The notes beneath the pieces were generated by a model. It did no database searches, was not told the origin of the DNA, and worked only from the letters and a program-made list of their open reading frames with translations. DNA of 64,000 nt from contig OX336336.1 in NCBI GenBank assembly GCA_946902875.1, positions 3,318,545 to 3,382,544 of the forward strand, in the 5' to 3' direction. The position numbers and the translations under genes were made by a program. Of the stretch, positions 46,501 to 50,724 are shown in pieces. Each line of letters starts with the position of its first letter. Within the stretch, counting starts at the first letter, position 1. The stretch comes from Nematopogon swammerdamellus (lineage: Eukaryota; Arthropoda; Insecta; Lepidoptera; Adelidae).

Positions 46501-48727
46501 GGCCAGTGTATAGGGGAAGAGATACATTAGGCAGCGAACTAGATACTAGAATAGGCAAAGAACGATTAAACATGTTACCTGTCGAGTGTCGGTAAACAAG
46601 TGTGCGTGCCTTCACATACAAAATTGTTATCTCGAATGATTTTTTTTTTCATGTAAACTGACACGGTTGGCTACATCACCTACAACATCCGTGATGTCAG
46701 CCCATAATACCGGGTGAAATTAGTGTCACGTCAGTGCCTCTCTTAGGTCGTGCCGGCTACACTGAACTGGACGGAAAACTATTTACATACCCGTTTCGGC
46801 CGACCTTTGATTCAGTGCGGTGGTACCAACCCGGGCGGGTTAAACCATACCACCCAGTAATATAAGAAGGGAGTCATATCCCTTAGTCGCGTTTTACGAC
46901 ATACACGGGGAGAGATGCAGTGGGGCTATTCTTTTAAAGCACCGGCCCCACACGGATCACACATTCAAAGGATCGCATTAAAATCCATCTTATGCTAAGA
47001 ATGCGCTAACTCACGTATGAGCGGAAATAAGACAATAAGGTAATCTAGAACCACTGAAACTCCGTAGGAATGTCAAGCTCCCTCAGTGTGTTATATTGCT
47101 TATTCCATGGCGAATGCTCGGAGGAGCCGTTTAACGCGATCCCACCGTCCCCTTTCCGCCTCTGGACCACGCGCACTGTGCAGGAATTGCATCCCTACAC
47201 GCTGGGCTTACCGCGACTGCGTACCAATCGATTCTGCAGATCTTTCCTCTACAGAACCGGTAAACTTTGGAACGCTCTCCCTGCTCATAATATTTCCCCC
47301 CAAGTGCAGTCTCAGGTCCTTCAAGAGGGGCGTGAATGGGCACCTCTCAGGCCAGCATGGCATTTGCAACCCCCGAATACGACCGAATATCCATAGGCGC
47401 CGTTAGACAACTTATGGGTGGCTCGGCGCCAATATGTCGCGCTTTCAATAAAAAAAAACGGTCAAGTGCGAGTCGAACTCGCGCACCGAGGGTTCCGTAT
47501 CGCCATGTCATGGTCAGCGCCACTCACGTCATCTATGGCGTGTTTAAGAAATGCTTCTTATTAGTTAAAATTCATGATTAATTAAAACGCTTCATACTCT
47601 TTTCGGTAGATGACGCGCATACACTTTTAGTTTCTTCTACGGGAACCCCGTGATTTTTTTTACTTTTTCTTACTTTATGGTTATATCGGCCATAATAACA
47701 CATATTCTATGAAAATTTCAACGGGCTACCTATTCCAGTTCAAGAGATACAGCCCTCGGACAGACGAACGGACGGACAGACAGACGGCGTAGGTTTAGTA
47801 ATAGGGTCCCGTACCGGATACGGAACCCTAAAAAGGTGAAGCATTCAACACAAAGCATCAGTAATTGTGAACTCAGCTTTTAAGCCGATTTGGCCGGTGA
47901 CATGTTTTTGCGAGAGTGATGACTGAGAACTGCTTATCTAGTACTTACTACATTAAGCATATATAGCTACATTATGTATAAGGTCACACAGGTCACACAC
48001 CCACATCACGGCTACCCTTATAATCTTCTAGACACCAGTGAGTTGTTAATGACTTGTCTTGTACAGAAGGCTCGCTATCAACAACAGAAGACATCTTTGA
48101 AAGTAACTCAGTACTTGGATGGGTGATCGCTGGACCGTTGGACCGTTAGAGGTTGACCGTGGTTCGGATTCCACGTAAAACTGTAGGTGCCTTCCTTCTT
48201 AACTTACTAGGTGGTAGGGTTTAATCCGCTCGGATTGATACCACCGCACTGAATGAAACGTCGCGTCGGTCGAAATGGCTATGTAAATAGTTCGTGTTTT
48301 CCGTCCAGTTCAGTCTGCGCGACATGAAATGAAGGGAAGCACTGACATATGGCACCTAGTTCACCCGGTGTTATGGGCTGATATCACGGATGTTGTAGGT
48401 GATGTAGCCAACCGCGTGAGTTTCCATGAAAAAAAGTAAAGGGTAAGATTTACATACTCGCATACCACCACAAAATATTACGTTAAAAAAACACGTTTCT
48501 TGTATGGGGGCCCGCCTTAATTTTTACTTTAATTTTTTTTTATATTTGCCAAAATAACATACAGTGAAAATTTCAATCGGCAAGCTTTTCCAAAGATACA
48601 GCCATCTCGGAAGGATCGACGAACGGACAGACAGACGTTGTAGGCTTAGTAATGGGCTTCCGTGCGGGGTACGGAAACCTAAAAAATGTACTCACCGTTG
48701 CGAATTGAGGGAGGAGTCGGAAGTCAT
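1502..48727 (-). CDS. Arrestin family protein, ten coding exons
   Basis: Joined minus-strand exons are 48727-48696, 35633-35469, 31636-31510, 31033-30886, 25485-25329, 23877-23816, 22925-22862, 3847-3739, 2835-2694 and 2034-1502. They total 1539 nt, or 512 residues plus TGA. Every junction has AG/GT borders and matching phase. Arrestin landmarks in order are VFKKSSPN (12-19), FRYGREDEEVMGL (65-77), KRLGNNAHAF (113-122), VRMGIRVLQ (171-179), KPFLLSDGR (244-252), LDKALYSHGE (259-268), NNSQKTVRRIK (278-288), FSNGKFKNVVAL, and VSYYVKVKL with GGELSVKLPF (376-399). Arrestins bind active phosphorylated G-protein-coupled receptors and uncouple or internalise them from the cytosolic side. The length exceeds the usual 360-470 residues because of a His/Pro-rich loop (about 180-243) and an acidic tail (404-512). 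The N-terminal segment differs from classic visual Arr1/Arr2; I think it fits the third insect arrestin class (phosrestin-2-like), but this needs a tree. Confidence 0.9.
2083..2290 (+). repeat. E-family repeat in arrestin intron 9
   Basis: It contains CGCCATATCCCGACCATCGG and ACCCACCTGCTGCATGACTC. Another copy lies at 2853-3022 in intron 8. Confidence 0.7.
2694..2835 (-). CDS. Arrestin exon 9
   Basis: This exon is 142 nt and encodes residues 289-335. It contains AMVVQHVDVCMFSNGKFKNV, then VALVKGSGVPVAPGQTLQ, matching the arrestin C-domain. The acceptor is TTCCCAG and the donor CGAG/GTATAT, ending in phase 1. Confidence 0.92.
3030..3470 (+). mobile_element. LINE tail fragment (same family as 41931-42805)
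   Basis: It reads on the plus strand as the matching LINE 3' region (SLWEGSPEYLLSALDSIQRR-like, IRLIGDSVLTKDLQPLKHRR) with frameshifts. It ends in CAATAAAAAAAAA. It lies in arrestin intron 8. Confidence 0.7.
3544..3646 (-). repeat. 103-bp copy of the arrestin exon-10 tail in intron 8
   Basis: This segment matches exon-10 positions 1629-1731 with only two differences, in the same orientation. It corresponds to residues about 437-471 of the acidic tail. It lacks splice sites, and a TAA precedes it in frame, so it is not an obvious alternative exon. Confidence 0.9.
3739..3847 (-). CDS. Arrestin exon 8
   Basis: This exon is 109 nt and encodes residues 252-288. It contains VELEAWLDKALYSHGESVKV, then SVNVANNSQKTVRRIK. 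The acceptor is CGCCTTGCAG and the donor AAG/GTTTGC, which is weaker than consensus. It ends in phase 0. Confidence 0.9.
4400..4664 (-). mobile_element. B-family repeat (GGTTCCGTA with CTGT tract)
   Basis: B-family plus-sense consensus: GGGTTCCGTATCCG, then CCTATTACTAAGCCTACGCC, a (CTGT/CCGT)n tract, GAACCGTAATAGGTAGCCCG, TTATTATGGCCGATATAACA, and an end near CGACTCGCACTTGGCCGG. This copy is a diverged, reversed partial copy next to a second at 4665-5018. Confidence 0.7.
4665..5018 (-). mobile_element. B-family repeat, near full length
   Basis: It starts AAAAAAGTGCGAGTCGAACT and ends GGATACGGATCCCTAAAAA. It carries the ACAGACAGACAG tract. Confidence 0.8.
5107..5480 (+). mobile_element. Retroelement ORF fragment (RPDG family)
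   Basis: The plus frame reads KRPDGIALVPRVMCSALMWK and GFQFVAFAVGRNP. These resemble LINE C-terminal blocks RPDG..L.PW and VPFAVET.GPW. A better-preserved copy is at 38131-38515. Confidence 0.6.
5534..5768 (-). mobile_element. C-family short element (GTGCCCGCGGCTCCGCCCGC)
   Basis: On the minus strand it runs from CTAGCTGTGCCCGCGGCTCC to AAGCAGACGTTGGATTTTAT, with an internal (CTGT)n or TATG tract. Copies of the same family: 8638-8876, 29405-29640, 45128-45345 and 59233-59472. The CTAG edge recalls non-autonomous Helitron-like elements of Lepidoptera; this assignment is unproven. Confidence 0.7.
5815..6217 (+). mobile_element. B-family repeat, full length
   Basis: From AGGATTCCGTATCAGGTACG to CGACTCGCACTTGGCCGG, about 400 bp. 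Confidence 0.8.
6781..6845 (+). repeat. AGAGAT/AGTAGAG purine-rich repeat
   Basis: Imperfect repeats of AGAGATAG and GAGAGTAG. Confidence 0.85.
7389..7452 (+). repeat. G-rich tract, quadruplex-capable
   Basis: More than eight runs of three or more G within 64 bases on the plus strand, which is the template-opposite (coding) strand complement for arrestin. Confidence 0.9.
7980..8150 (+). repeat. Non-autonomous element 3' end (GCGAAGCCGCGGG family)
   Basis: It contains CCGAATTGTTCCGCGCGCCG, AAATAAAGGCACAGTAGCGG and the terminus AATTTCACGCGAGCGAAGCC followed by GCGGGTAAAAGCTAGT. It shares both parts with 58780-59046. Confidence 0.65.
8505..8945 (-). mobile_element. B-family repeat split by a C-family insertion
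   Basis: The halves of a B-family copy lie at 8505-8637 and 8877-8945. A complete C-family element (8638-8876) sits between them, showing the insertion order. Confidence 0.75.
9275..9679 (+). other. Unidentified open frame of 134 codons in arrestin intron 7
   Basis: I do not recognise the product. It has a basic C-terminus (EDEKRSKRARGQKNIR...) and a Pro-rich middle (TLGTPLSPPPLSEP). There is no splice or promoter evidence. It could be a degenerate transposon ORF or chance. Confidence 0.15.
9885..9968 (+). mobile_element. LINE 3' end fragment with A-tail
   Basis: It shares the sequence CGTTAGACACCTTACGGGTGG and the CTTCAATAAAAAAAAA ending with 47375-47458. No coding part remains. Confidence 0.6.
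10496..10726 (-). mobile_element. LINE C-terminal fragment
   Basis: The minus frame reads PPARWDDDIKYVGGKLWFRI and AEGREHWRKIGEAYVQLWT, the usual last residues of RTE/CR1-type LINE polyproteins. It is truncated on both sides. Confidence 0.7.
11247..11396 (-). mobile_element. B-family repeat, internally deleted
   Basis: AACCGGCCAAGTGCGAGTCG joined directly to the ACAGACAGACAG tract. Confidence 0.7.
11550..11836 (+). mobile_element. B-family repeat
   Basis: From TAGGTTTCCGTATCC to GAGTCCGACTTTTCCGG, with the middle part shortened. Confidence 0.75.
11984..12627. mobile_element. Terminal-inverted-repeat element (CAGGGTGTTTCAGGATAGG ends)
   Basis: The left end is CAAGGTGTTTCAGGATAGGG; the right end reversed is CAGGGTGTTTCAGGATAGG. 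The interior holds an inserted copy of the 128-340 repeat (12295-12470). A second copy in opposite orientation is at 32486-32972. It is non-autonomous. Confidence 0.7.
13559..13593 (+). repeat. Poly-G tract
   Basis: GGGGGAGGGGGAATG then about 20 consecutive G, in arrestin intron 7. Confidence 0.9.
13803..13961. mobile_element. Palindromic MITE next to the fold-back element
   Basis: Arms of about 58 bp (13803-13861 and 13895-13961) are near-perfect inverted copies starting ATTTAACCTACTACGC and ending GTAGGTTAAAT. The loop is about 33 nt. It can form a long hairpin and has no coding capacity. Confidence 0.8.
13986..16740 (+). repeat. Left arm, five ~555-bp tandem units
   Basis: Units begin GTCC(T/G)GT(T/C)GCCCGTAGAAC and carry blocks such as AAAAAGGTTACCGCTTGG and GGGCGCAACCATATTCGG. 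Each ends with a fragment of the SINE-like repeat ACCACACGCTGTATTCCGAC. Spacings are 555, 560, 555 and 550. The last unit decays after about 16690. Short frames repeated in each unit are not genes. Confidence 0.9.
16741..19250. other. Spacer between the two arrays
   Basis: No gene is recognised. 16915-17037 is a LINE 3' tail ending TTCAATAAAGAATATATA. 17395-17590 is a degenerate repeat of a CATGGGCGA-like motif. 17930-18190 is GC-rich and may be LTR-derived. 18359-18640 is a SINE-like fragment. 18680-19240 shows nothing I recognise. Confidence 0.6.
16915..17037 (+). repeat. LINE 3' tail family (TTCAATAAAGAATATA)
   Basis: It contains CTTCTCCCACATCCCAAAGG and TTGGTGTTCAATAAAGAATA. Reversed copies are at 44410-44530 and 59055-59190. 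Confidence 0.65.
19251..22071 (-). repeat. Right arm, five inverted ~550-bp tandem units
   Basis: Reverse-complement units have boundaries (GGGCGA.AGGACTAGG) near 19259, 19809, 20347, 20897 and 21454, closing at about 22018. The outermost unit shares private variants with the outermost left unit, for example CTTAGTGAAA, ACGGCATTTT and CGCGAATGGG, which inner units lack. Confidence 0.9.
22083..22330 (+). repeat. Second copy of the 128-340 repeat
   Basis: It shares AACCGACGACCATGTATGAA and GCACTGGGAAACAGGC with the copy at 128. It lies directly outside the right end of the fold-back element. Confidence 0.6.
22349..22690 (+). mobile_element. B-family repeat
   Basis: A near full-length copy between the fold-back element and arrestin exon 7. 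Confidence 0.78.
22862..22925 (-). CDS. Arrestin exon 7 (64-nt small exon with KPFLLSDG)
   Basis: This exon encodes NAEPPPPRAAVDKPFLLSDG (232-251) plus part of Arg252. KPFLLSDGRVELE is the conserved strand that begins the arrestin C-domain. The acceptor is TTGTTGTCCAG and the donor GGGCG/GTAAGT. Start and end phases fit exons 6 and 8 exactly. Confidence 0.92.
23088..23400 (-). mobile_element. A-family SINE in arrestin intron 6
   Basis: A reversed body from the T-rich start at 23088 to ACTGACCGCGCTCAGGC. A diverged second copy lies at 24055-24245. Further short reversed 3' ends of this family are at 6858-6980, 13147-13300, 28830-28925, 35216-35305 and 48832-48950. Confidence 0.75.
23588..23728. 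mobile_element. PIF/Harbinger-like MITE in arrestin intron 6
   Basis: Perfect terminal inverted repeats start GGCCCACTTGCACCAACACG (23591-23611 and 23705-23725). They are flanked by TTA on each side, the 3-bp target duplication expected for PIF/Harbinger. Total length is about 135 bp with no coding content. Confidence 0.75.
23816..23877 (-). CDS. Arrestin exon 6 (62-nt small exon)
   Basis: This exon encodes a hydrophilic linker, LSPKNKAKLEVDENTRTNGL (211-230). The acceptor is CTTTGGCAG and the donor CCTAG/GTGAGT. The exon is open only in the frame set by exon 5; the other two frames contain stops. Its phase-1 end matches exon 7. The sequence itself is not conserved in arrestins I know, so the call rests on splice signals and phase. 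Confidence 0.75.
24342..24492 (+). mobile_element. LINE tail ending in a (TGA)n tract
   Basis: This is a degenerate match to the same LINE 3' end as 10496-10726, ending TGATCATGATGATGATGAG. It lies in arrestin intron 5 near A-family SINE remnants. Confidence 0.5.
24880..25270 (+). mobile_element. LINE tail fragment
   Basis: It reads VRTHRLSKSFLCRTAKIWNG followed by LPVCSLL on the plus strand, then the untranslated tail shared with 3350-3470 (AAGCCGGACTGGCACCTC). It ends about 60 bp before arrestin exon 5. Confidence 0.7.
25329..25485 (-). CDS. Arrestin exon 5
   Basis: This exon is 157 nt and encodes residues 158-209. It contains ADRADDKVSRRNTVRMGIRV followed by LQ, the hinge-side strand of arrestins. 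A His/Pro-rich loop (VPHHPHSPHLLGSLTPHHVL) follows that short arrestins lack. The acceptor is TGGTTGCAG and the donor CATAG/GTATAA, ending in phase 2. Confidence 0.9.
25573..26110 (+). mobile_element. LINE 3' end, copy 1, with restriction-like endonuclease-type motif
   Basis: The frame to 26004 reads WDRSIITDRTILANRPDIVI, then LVDIAVPHDGNL, YLDLQHEVTKMW and KGQIQKAALLDTARIVRRLL. The RPD..D..VDI pattern fits a PD-(D/E)XK endonuclease tail of R2/R4-like LINEs, but this class call is tentative. It is open over 143 codons and 5'-truncated. Confidence 0.75.
26135..26660 (+). mobile_element. LINE 3' end, copy 2 (tandem, degenerate)
   Basis: This is a second head-to-tail copy of the element at 25573, with frameshifts and a premature stop (GAGGCTCTAGCTGAG). 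The 3' region is GC-rich (GCCGCCACCGCCGCC), then TGTAAAT-type AT repeats. Confidence 0.75.
27497..27860 (+). mobile_element. A-family SINE with tRNA-like head
   Basis: The head CAGCCTCTGTAGCTCAGTGG has a polymerase III A box; GTGGTTCGGATTCCACG serves as B box. The body has GTAGGTCCCTTCCCTTCTTA, CCGCACTGAATGAAAC and a conserved 3' block near GTGATGCAGTCAACCGTGTC. Head-to-tail length is about 360 bp. Confidence 0.82.
27898..28232 (+). repeat. E-family repeat (CGCTG.ATCCCGACAATCGG)
   Basis: It runs from ATACATACATATCACACACG to GGGAGAGATGCAGTGGGG. Related copies: 2083-2290, 2853-3022, 18359-18640, 45798-45915 with 46048-46165, and 7624-7725 reversed. A piece of this family is built into every unit of the 14-22 kb arrays. 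Confidence 0.75.
28246..28450 (-). mobile_element. B-family repeat, partial
   Basis: It has TTGTTGTTATATTGGCCATA, the CAGACAGACAGACGG tract and GCTTAGTAATAGGG. Confidence 0.7.
29405..29640 (+). mobile_element. C-family short element
   Basis: AGCTGTGCCCGCGGCTCCGC to AGCAGACGTTGGATTTTATT, followed by a purine-rich AAGGA tract (29610-29680). Confidence 0.75.
30215..30616 (+). mobile_element. B-family repeat, full length
   Basis: From CGGGTTCCGTATCCGTCGTA to CGACTCGCACTTGGCCGG. It lies 270 bp from arrestin exon 4. Confidence 0.8.
30886..31033 (-). CDS. Arrestin exon 4
   Basis: This exon is 148 nt and encodes residues 109-157. It contains KRLGNNAHAFHLELTPLAPP, SVQLVP and PIGTSYDVRAYI, the central N-domain strands. 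The acceptor is TCCTTCAG and the donor TATTG/GTAAG. It ends in phase 1. Confidence 0.92.
31510..31636 (-). CDS. Arrestin exon 3
   Basis: This exon is 127 nt and encodes residues 66-108. It contains YGREDEEVMGLKF, one of the best conserved arrestin blocks, then a Pro-rich stretch (VWPPPAHCGHEPEPNTPLQ). The acceptor is TACGCAG/G and the donor CTACAG/GTGAGC. It ends in phase 0. Confidence 0.92.
31868..32236 (+). mobile_element. LINE RNase-H/C-terminal fragment
   Basis: Two overlapping frames give LLTGHCPLNRHL, then GVTDSPLCRGCTAEDETATH and VLLECPVVAEERLQFLG. The C..C....H....C cluster is the usual end of R1/I/Jockey-type LINE ORF2. One frameshift separates the parts. Confidence 0.8.
32333..32411 (-). 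mobile_element. tRNA-like SINE head (D-related)
   Basis: The minus strand reads GGCGGGTGGCCGAGTGGTCG and GGTTCGAATCCAACCGG. It is attached to the end of the LINE fragment at 31868-32236. Confidence 0.65.
32486..32972. mobile_element. Second copy of the GGTGTTTCAGGATAGG element
   Basis: The ends are CAGGTGTTTCAAGTATAGG and (reversed) CAGGTTGTTTCAGGATAGGG. The interior TTTTCACCAAAAAGTACTAT and ACATAGTCCAGTCCCC match 11984-12290 in reverse. Confidence 0.7.
32980..33295 (+). mobile_element. A-family SINE, head truncated
   Basis: It runs from CCTGGGCGCGGTCAGTGGAT to GTCAGCTACTATAAAAAA. Confidence 0.8.
33668..34032 (+). mobile_element. B-family repeat truncated by an A-family SINE
   Basis: The B-family 5' half (33668-33806) is joined to an A-family SINE body (33814-34032) that ends GTCAGTTTCTATAAAAAAAA. 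Confidence 0.7.
34235..34463 (-). mobile_element. B-family repeat, partial
   Basis: A reversed copy with an expanded ACGG/ACAG tract, ending GGGATACGGAAACC. Confidence 0.75.
34818..35218 (+). mobile_element. B-family repeat, full length
   Basis: From AGGGTTCCGTATCCGG to GACTCGCACTTGGCCGG, directly followed by an A-family SINE end (35219-35305). Confidence 0.8.
35469..35633 (-). CDS. Arrestin exon 2 (N-domain start)
   Basis: This exon is 165 nt and encodes residues 11-66. It opens VFKKSSPNSKLTMYL, the first beta strands of the arrestin N-domain, and ends KKIYGQVTLTFR. The acceptor is CTTCACAG and the donor TTTCAG/GTACAG. Phase 2 at the donor matches exon 3. Confidence 0.9.
35737..36464 (-). 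mobile_element. B-family repeat split by a D-family SINE
   Basis: The B halves are at 35737-35858 and 36268-36464. The insertion at 35860-36267 is a tRNA-derived D SINE. The CAGA tract here is long and contains a short inverted GTCTGTC. Confidence 0.78.
35860..36267 (-). mobile_element. D-family tRNA-derived SINE
   Basis: On the minus strand the head reads GGCGGGTGGCCGAGCGGTTT, with an A box and GGTTCGAATCC as B box, resembling a Ser/Leu-type tRNA. A body of about 330 bp and an A-tail (T9 on plus) follow. It is inserted in a B-family repeat. Confidence 0.85.
37155..37480 (-). mobile_element. LINE tail fragment ending in an 18-bp-arm palindrome
   Basis: The minus frame reads PRMRTNRFCRSFIHSTGKMW and NALPAHLFPPKYSLGFFKRG, the same LINE family as 47070-47458. 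Its 3' end is a near-perfect palindrome at 37155-37192. Confidence 0.75.
37652..39190. mobile_element. Element with opposed ~65-bp minisatellite arrays and shared termini
   Basis: The left end is CTAGCTGAGCCCGCGGCTCC followed by GCTCGCGTGAAATTCGTATT. The right end is its reverse complement (39150-39190). Inside, 37695-37990 carries about four units of CTAAGGGCGAGGCCGAAGGC. 38600-39140 carries about eight reverse-complement units. Between them are a retroelement fragment (38131-38515) and AT-rich DNA. Confidence 0.75.
38131..38515 (-). mobile_element. Retroelement ORF fragment (RPDG family)
   Basis: The minus frame reads WTKGSSLMWDATFVLTLAPS, EFVAFAVETLGPWSSEAKRG and SLAIQRGNAASALRTF, the usual C-terminus of this retroelement family. 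It sits between the two halves of the inverted minisatellite at 37652-39190. Confidence 0.7.
39789..39826. repeat. (CAAA)n microsatellite
   Basis: About nine CAAA units following a CGTGATGCGCGTACAGA repeat segment. Confidence 0.95.
40119..40349. mobile_element. Large palindromic MITE in arrestin intron 1
   Basis: Arms of about 100 bp (40119-40225 and 40247-40349) run AAATTTAAAAAACCCCCGAC through CTTACTTAAAGGAGTC to CCGCTAAGTAAATA, with a loop of about 20 nt. Downstream, to 40640, there is a related AAACCGCATGCAAATCGGTC module with a (CA)n tract. A similar module is at 51095-51340. Confidence 0.8.
40558..40596. repeat. (CA)n microsatellite
   Basis: About 19 CA units within the AAACCGCATGCAAATCGG module. 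Confidence 0.95.
40805..41055 (-). mobile_element. D-family SINE, head lost
   Basis: It has TATGTAATCCGGTACGGGTG through CCTACCACCTAGTAAGGGGC. Other partial copies: 8948-9180 (+), 45918-46035 (+) and 25553-25605 (+). Confidence 0.72.
41931..42805 (-). mobile_element. 5'-truncated LINE (Jockey/CR1-like) inside the hAT element
   Basis: The minus strand shows the C-terminal end of a reverse-transcriptase ORF: NFNVAKTQTCAFSTKADPF, GVLGMEVSRDVGF, KYCSHLWEGSPEYLLSTLDS, IQQRAIRLIGD, and FLCRTAKVWNGLPGN. Several frameshifts are present. The 3' end has an A run (T8 on plus at 41931). Related tails lie at 3030-3470 and 24880-25270. Confidence 0.8.
42810..42965 (-). pseudogene. hAT transposase dimerisation domain (hATC), fragment
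   Basis: The minus frame ending TGA at 42810 reads IPPTSLEGERAFSAAGYLTE and then NLRSGMGDHSLDALCFLRSH. These are the hallmark ERAFS and LRS/L blocks of the hAT C-terminal dimerisation domain. Sequence further upstream (to about 43260) is broken by stops and frameshifts. Confidence 0.85.
43773..43965. repeat. Pentanucleotide microsatellite (ACGTA)n then (ATTTT)n
   Basis: About 28 units of AACGT with scattered changes, grading into ATGTA and then ATTTT. It lies 130 bp outside the hAT element. Confidence 0.95.
44618..45000 (+). mobile_element. A-family SINE, full length
   Basis: It has the GATAGCTCAGTGGTGCAGAC head, a GGTTCGGATTCCTCG B box and an A-rich end after GTCAGTTTCCAT. Confidence 0.85.
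45128..45345 (+). mobile_element. C-family short element
   Basis: It has the same ends as 29405-29640, with more divergence in the middle. Confidence 0.7.
46640..46957 (-). mobile_element. Chimeric SINE: A-family body fused to an E-family tail
   Basis: A reversed A-family body (46640-46862) continues into TCATATCCCTTAGTCGC and CCGGCCCCACACGG. The same fusion with the same junction occurs at 60575-60898. Confidence 0.75.
47070..47458 (+). mobile_element. LINE tail fragment with A-tail
   Basis: The plus frames give CLFHGECSEEPFNAIPPSPF, LPRLRTNRFCRSFLYRTGKL and WNALPAHNI. It ends TTTCAATAAAAAAAA at 47458. A 3'-only copy with the same ending is at 9885-9968. Confidence 0.78.
47455..47835 (-). 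mobile_element. B-family repeat, full length
   Basis: It begins GTCAAGTGCGAGTCGAACTC right after the LINE A-tail and ends GGATACGGAACCCTAAAAA. Confidence 0.8.
48108..48436 (+). mobile_element. A-family SINE, head truncated
   Basis: It runs from CAGTACTTGGATGGGTGATC to GAGTTTCCATGAAAAAAAG. It is followed by a B-family copy and then arrestin exon 1. Confidence 0.8.
48485..48685 (-). mobile_element. B-family repeat abutting arrestin exon 1 donor
   Basis: A truncated reversed copy ending GTACGGAAACCTAAAAAA, only about 10 nt from the exon-1 GTGAGT. Confidence 0.78.
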
Positions 48728-48760
48728 CTTCGGCTGCGCACGCGCCGGCTGCCTGAACCT
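48696..48760 (-). CDS. Arrestin exon 1 (start codon plus short 5'UTR)
   Basis: The ATG is at 48727-48725 and encodes MTSDSSLNSQ plus two bases of Arg11. The donor is CAACG/GTGAGT. A good acceptor (TTGTTGCAG) ends at 48761, 33 nt before the ATG, so the 5'UTR is probably spliced and at least one non-coding exon lies further upstream (higher coordinates). Only about 10 nt of intron separate the donor from a transposable element. Confidence 0.8.
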
Positions 48761-49489
48761 CTGCAACAATATCAAAATTACTTTAATTAATATTTTATTT
48801 TTTTCATTTTTCTACCAAACGTGTCCAAGACTTTTTTATGGAAACTGACGGTTGGCTACATTTCCTACAACATCCGTGATGTCAGCCCATAACACAGGGT
48901 GTGAACTTGGTGCCACGTCAATGCTTCCCTTCATTTCATGTCATGTAAACATAACTCTTGACTGCACATAAATTATTGCATTGTTATTTTGTTAGGTTAG
49001 GTTTTCGTAAGGAGGTCAAAAGTAGCCTGAGTTGCTTCGAGAAAAGGATGGTATGGCCGTGTTTGCTCGACTTGGCGTGATTTAAATGTCTAGAATTCAC
49101 ACAAATTAAAAACACTCCTACAAACGCACGAAGAATAACTGTTATACACCAGGTCTTCCTATTAAATGCGGAGCTTTAGAAGTAAAAGGCAGGAAGGATG
49201 CATGTTTAAAATCGTTTTTTATTAATAAACTAAGTTTACTACAGAAGGTGCCGTTCAGTTCGGTCATAAAGCGAACATAAGGTAACCTAAGAGTTTCATA
49301 GCCCGGCATTTTTCATAATAAGATTTTTAATAACGTCGTTATAATGAAATCTCATGCACACGCTCACATCATAAAAAGGTCAAGTGCGCATTAAGTATGC
49401 AGCGCTAAGGTTTTCGGAAGACTGTGATTTTATTCCTCGAAATCGACGTCGAAATCTCAAGCGTTCAAATCCAACGATGTTATTATTCT

Positions 49490-49815
49490 GTTTAGTGGTG
49501 GGGTCAGTTATTGGATGGGTGACCGCCCGACCGTTGGAGGCTGACCGTGGTTCGGATTCCACGTTAAACTGTAGGTCCCTTCCCTTCTTACCTTACTAGG
49601 TGGTAGGGTTTATCCCGGCCGGGTTGGTACCACCGCACTGAGCGAAACGTCGGTCGAAACGGCTATGCAAATAGTTCGTGTTTTCCGTCCAGTTCAGTGT
49701 AGCCGGCACGAAATGAAGGGAAGCACTGACATGACACCTAGTTCACCCGGTGTTATGGGCTGACATCACGGATGTTGTAGGTGATGTAGCCAACCGTGTC
49801 AGCTTCCATAAAAAA
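49490..49815 (+). mobile_element. A-family SINE, head truncated
   Basis: It starts at GGTGGGGTCAGTTATTGGAT and keeps the B box and full body with an A10-type tail. Confidence 0.8.
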
Positions 49816-50063
49816 AAAACAAAAAAAAAGGACAAATGGGGGTAATTTGATAAATTTGACAAACAGAGTATTTAATAAATCAGTTTATATTGTGTTCTGC
49901 CATCTACCCTCGAAATATCGAGCGTATCATAACATTAAAGATAGACAAAATCGAGGTTTCATATTTCGCTGTTTGTCCTTTTCTCGTTTCCTCCAAAACT
50001 GGACCGAATTTTGCAGATTTCGCGCATCGCCAGCAATTTTAACCACATCTGCACTGCCCTAAC

Positions 50064-50678
50064 AAAGGTCATTGGGCACAATCCAACCCAATTTGTGAAG
50101 GTTTGCCTACAGAAACAAAACTACTTTTAAATTAATAAGGTATATCCCACTTTTCATTTTATGTAAAAATTATTTAAAAAACCATGGGAATAAAATATAA
50201 CAAGTGATTTAAAAGTTGAAGATATTTATTGCAAAGAACAAATTCATAGAATTTAAATGAAGGAATTGTATTAAAAAACACCATGCGTACAAAGAGGTAT
50301 TATGTACTAGCGTACTAGAGTTGATGGAATAGAATAAATCTTATAAATAAATAAATAGATAAATCTTTTTTTTTTTTACAAATACAGAATTTGATTTTAT
50401 CCGTCATGAACAATTTATCCAAATTCTCTACACTATTTTATTTCTGTAGAATCTGGGTATATTTTTCGTACTAAGAGAGATAGTACGATTGCACCTGTAG
50501 ATATTAATCAAGTTGAAATAAACCATATACAGAATTTCATTTTCTGTCTAATTCCCATTATTTATGGTAATGCGACCCATATAATCGTAAACCAGAGATA
50601 TATGTCGAAACATCCCACATCAATTAATTTCTGTAGGTCGTGGGTAAATTTTTCATACTTAAGTGCCCAATGACCTTT
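50064..50678. mobile_element. Candidate 615-bp element with 16-bp perfect inverted ends
   Basis: AAAGGTCATTGGGCAC at 50064-50079 is repeated inverted at 50663-50678. The interior is AT-rich with no coding frame. I see no clear target duplication. Confidence 0.45.
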
Positions 50679-50724
50679 ACTTATTTATAAAGGATTAGCT
50701 CTTCAAACGATTACAAATTAAAGA

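Noticed and set aside
47070..47406. Host protein-coding gene of about 108 codons
   Set aside because: Matches the C-terminal end of a LINE that recurs at 37155-37480 and 58046-58190 and ends in an A-tail.
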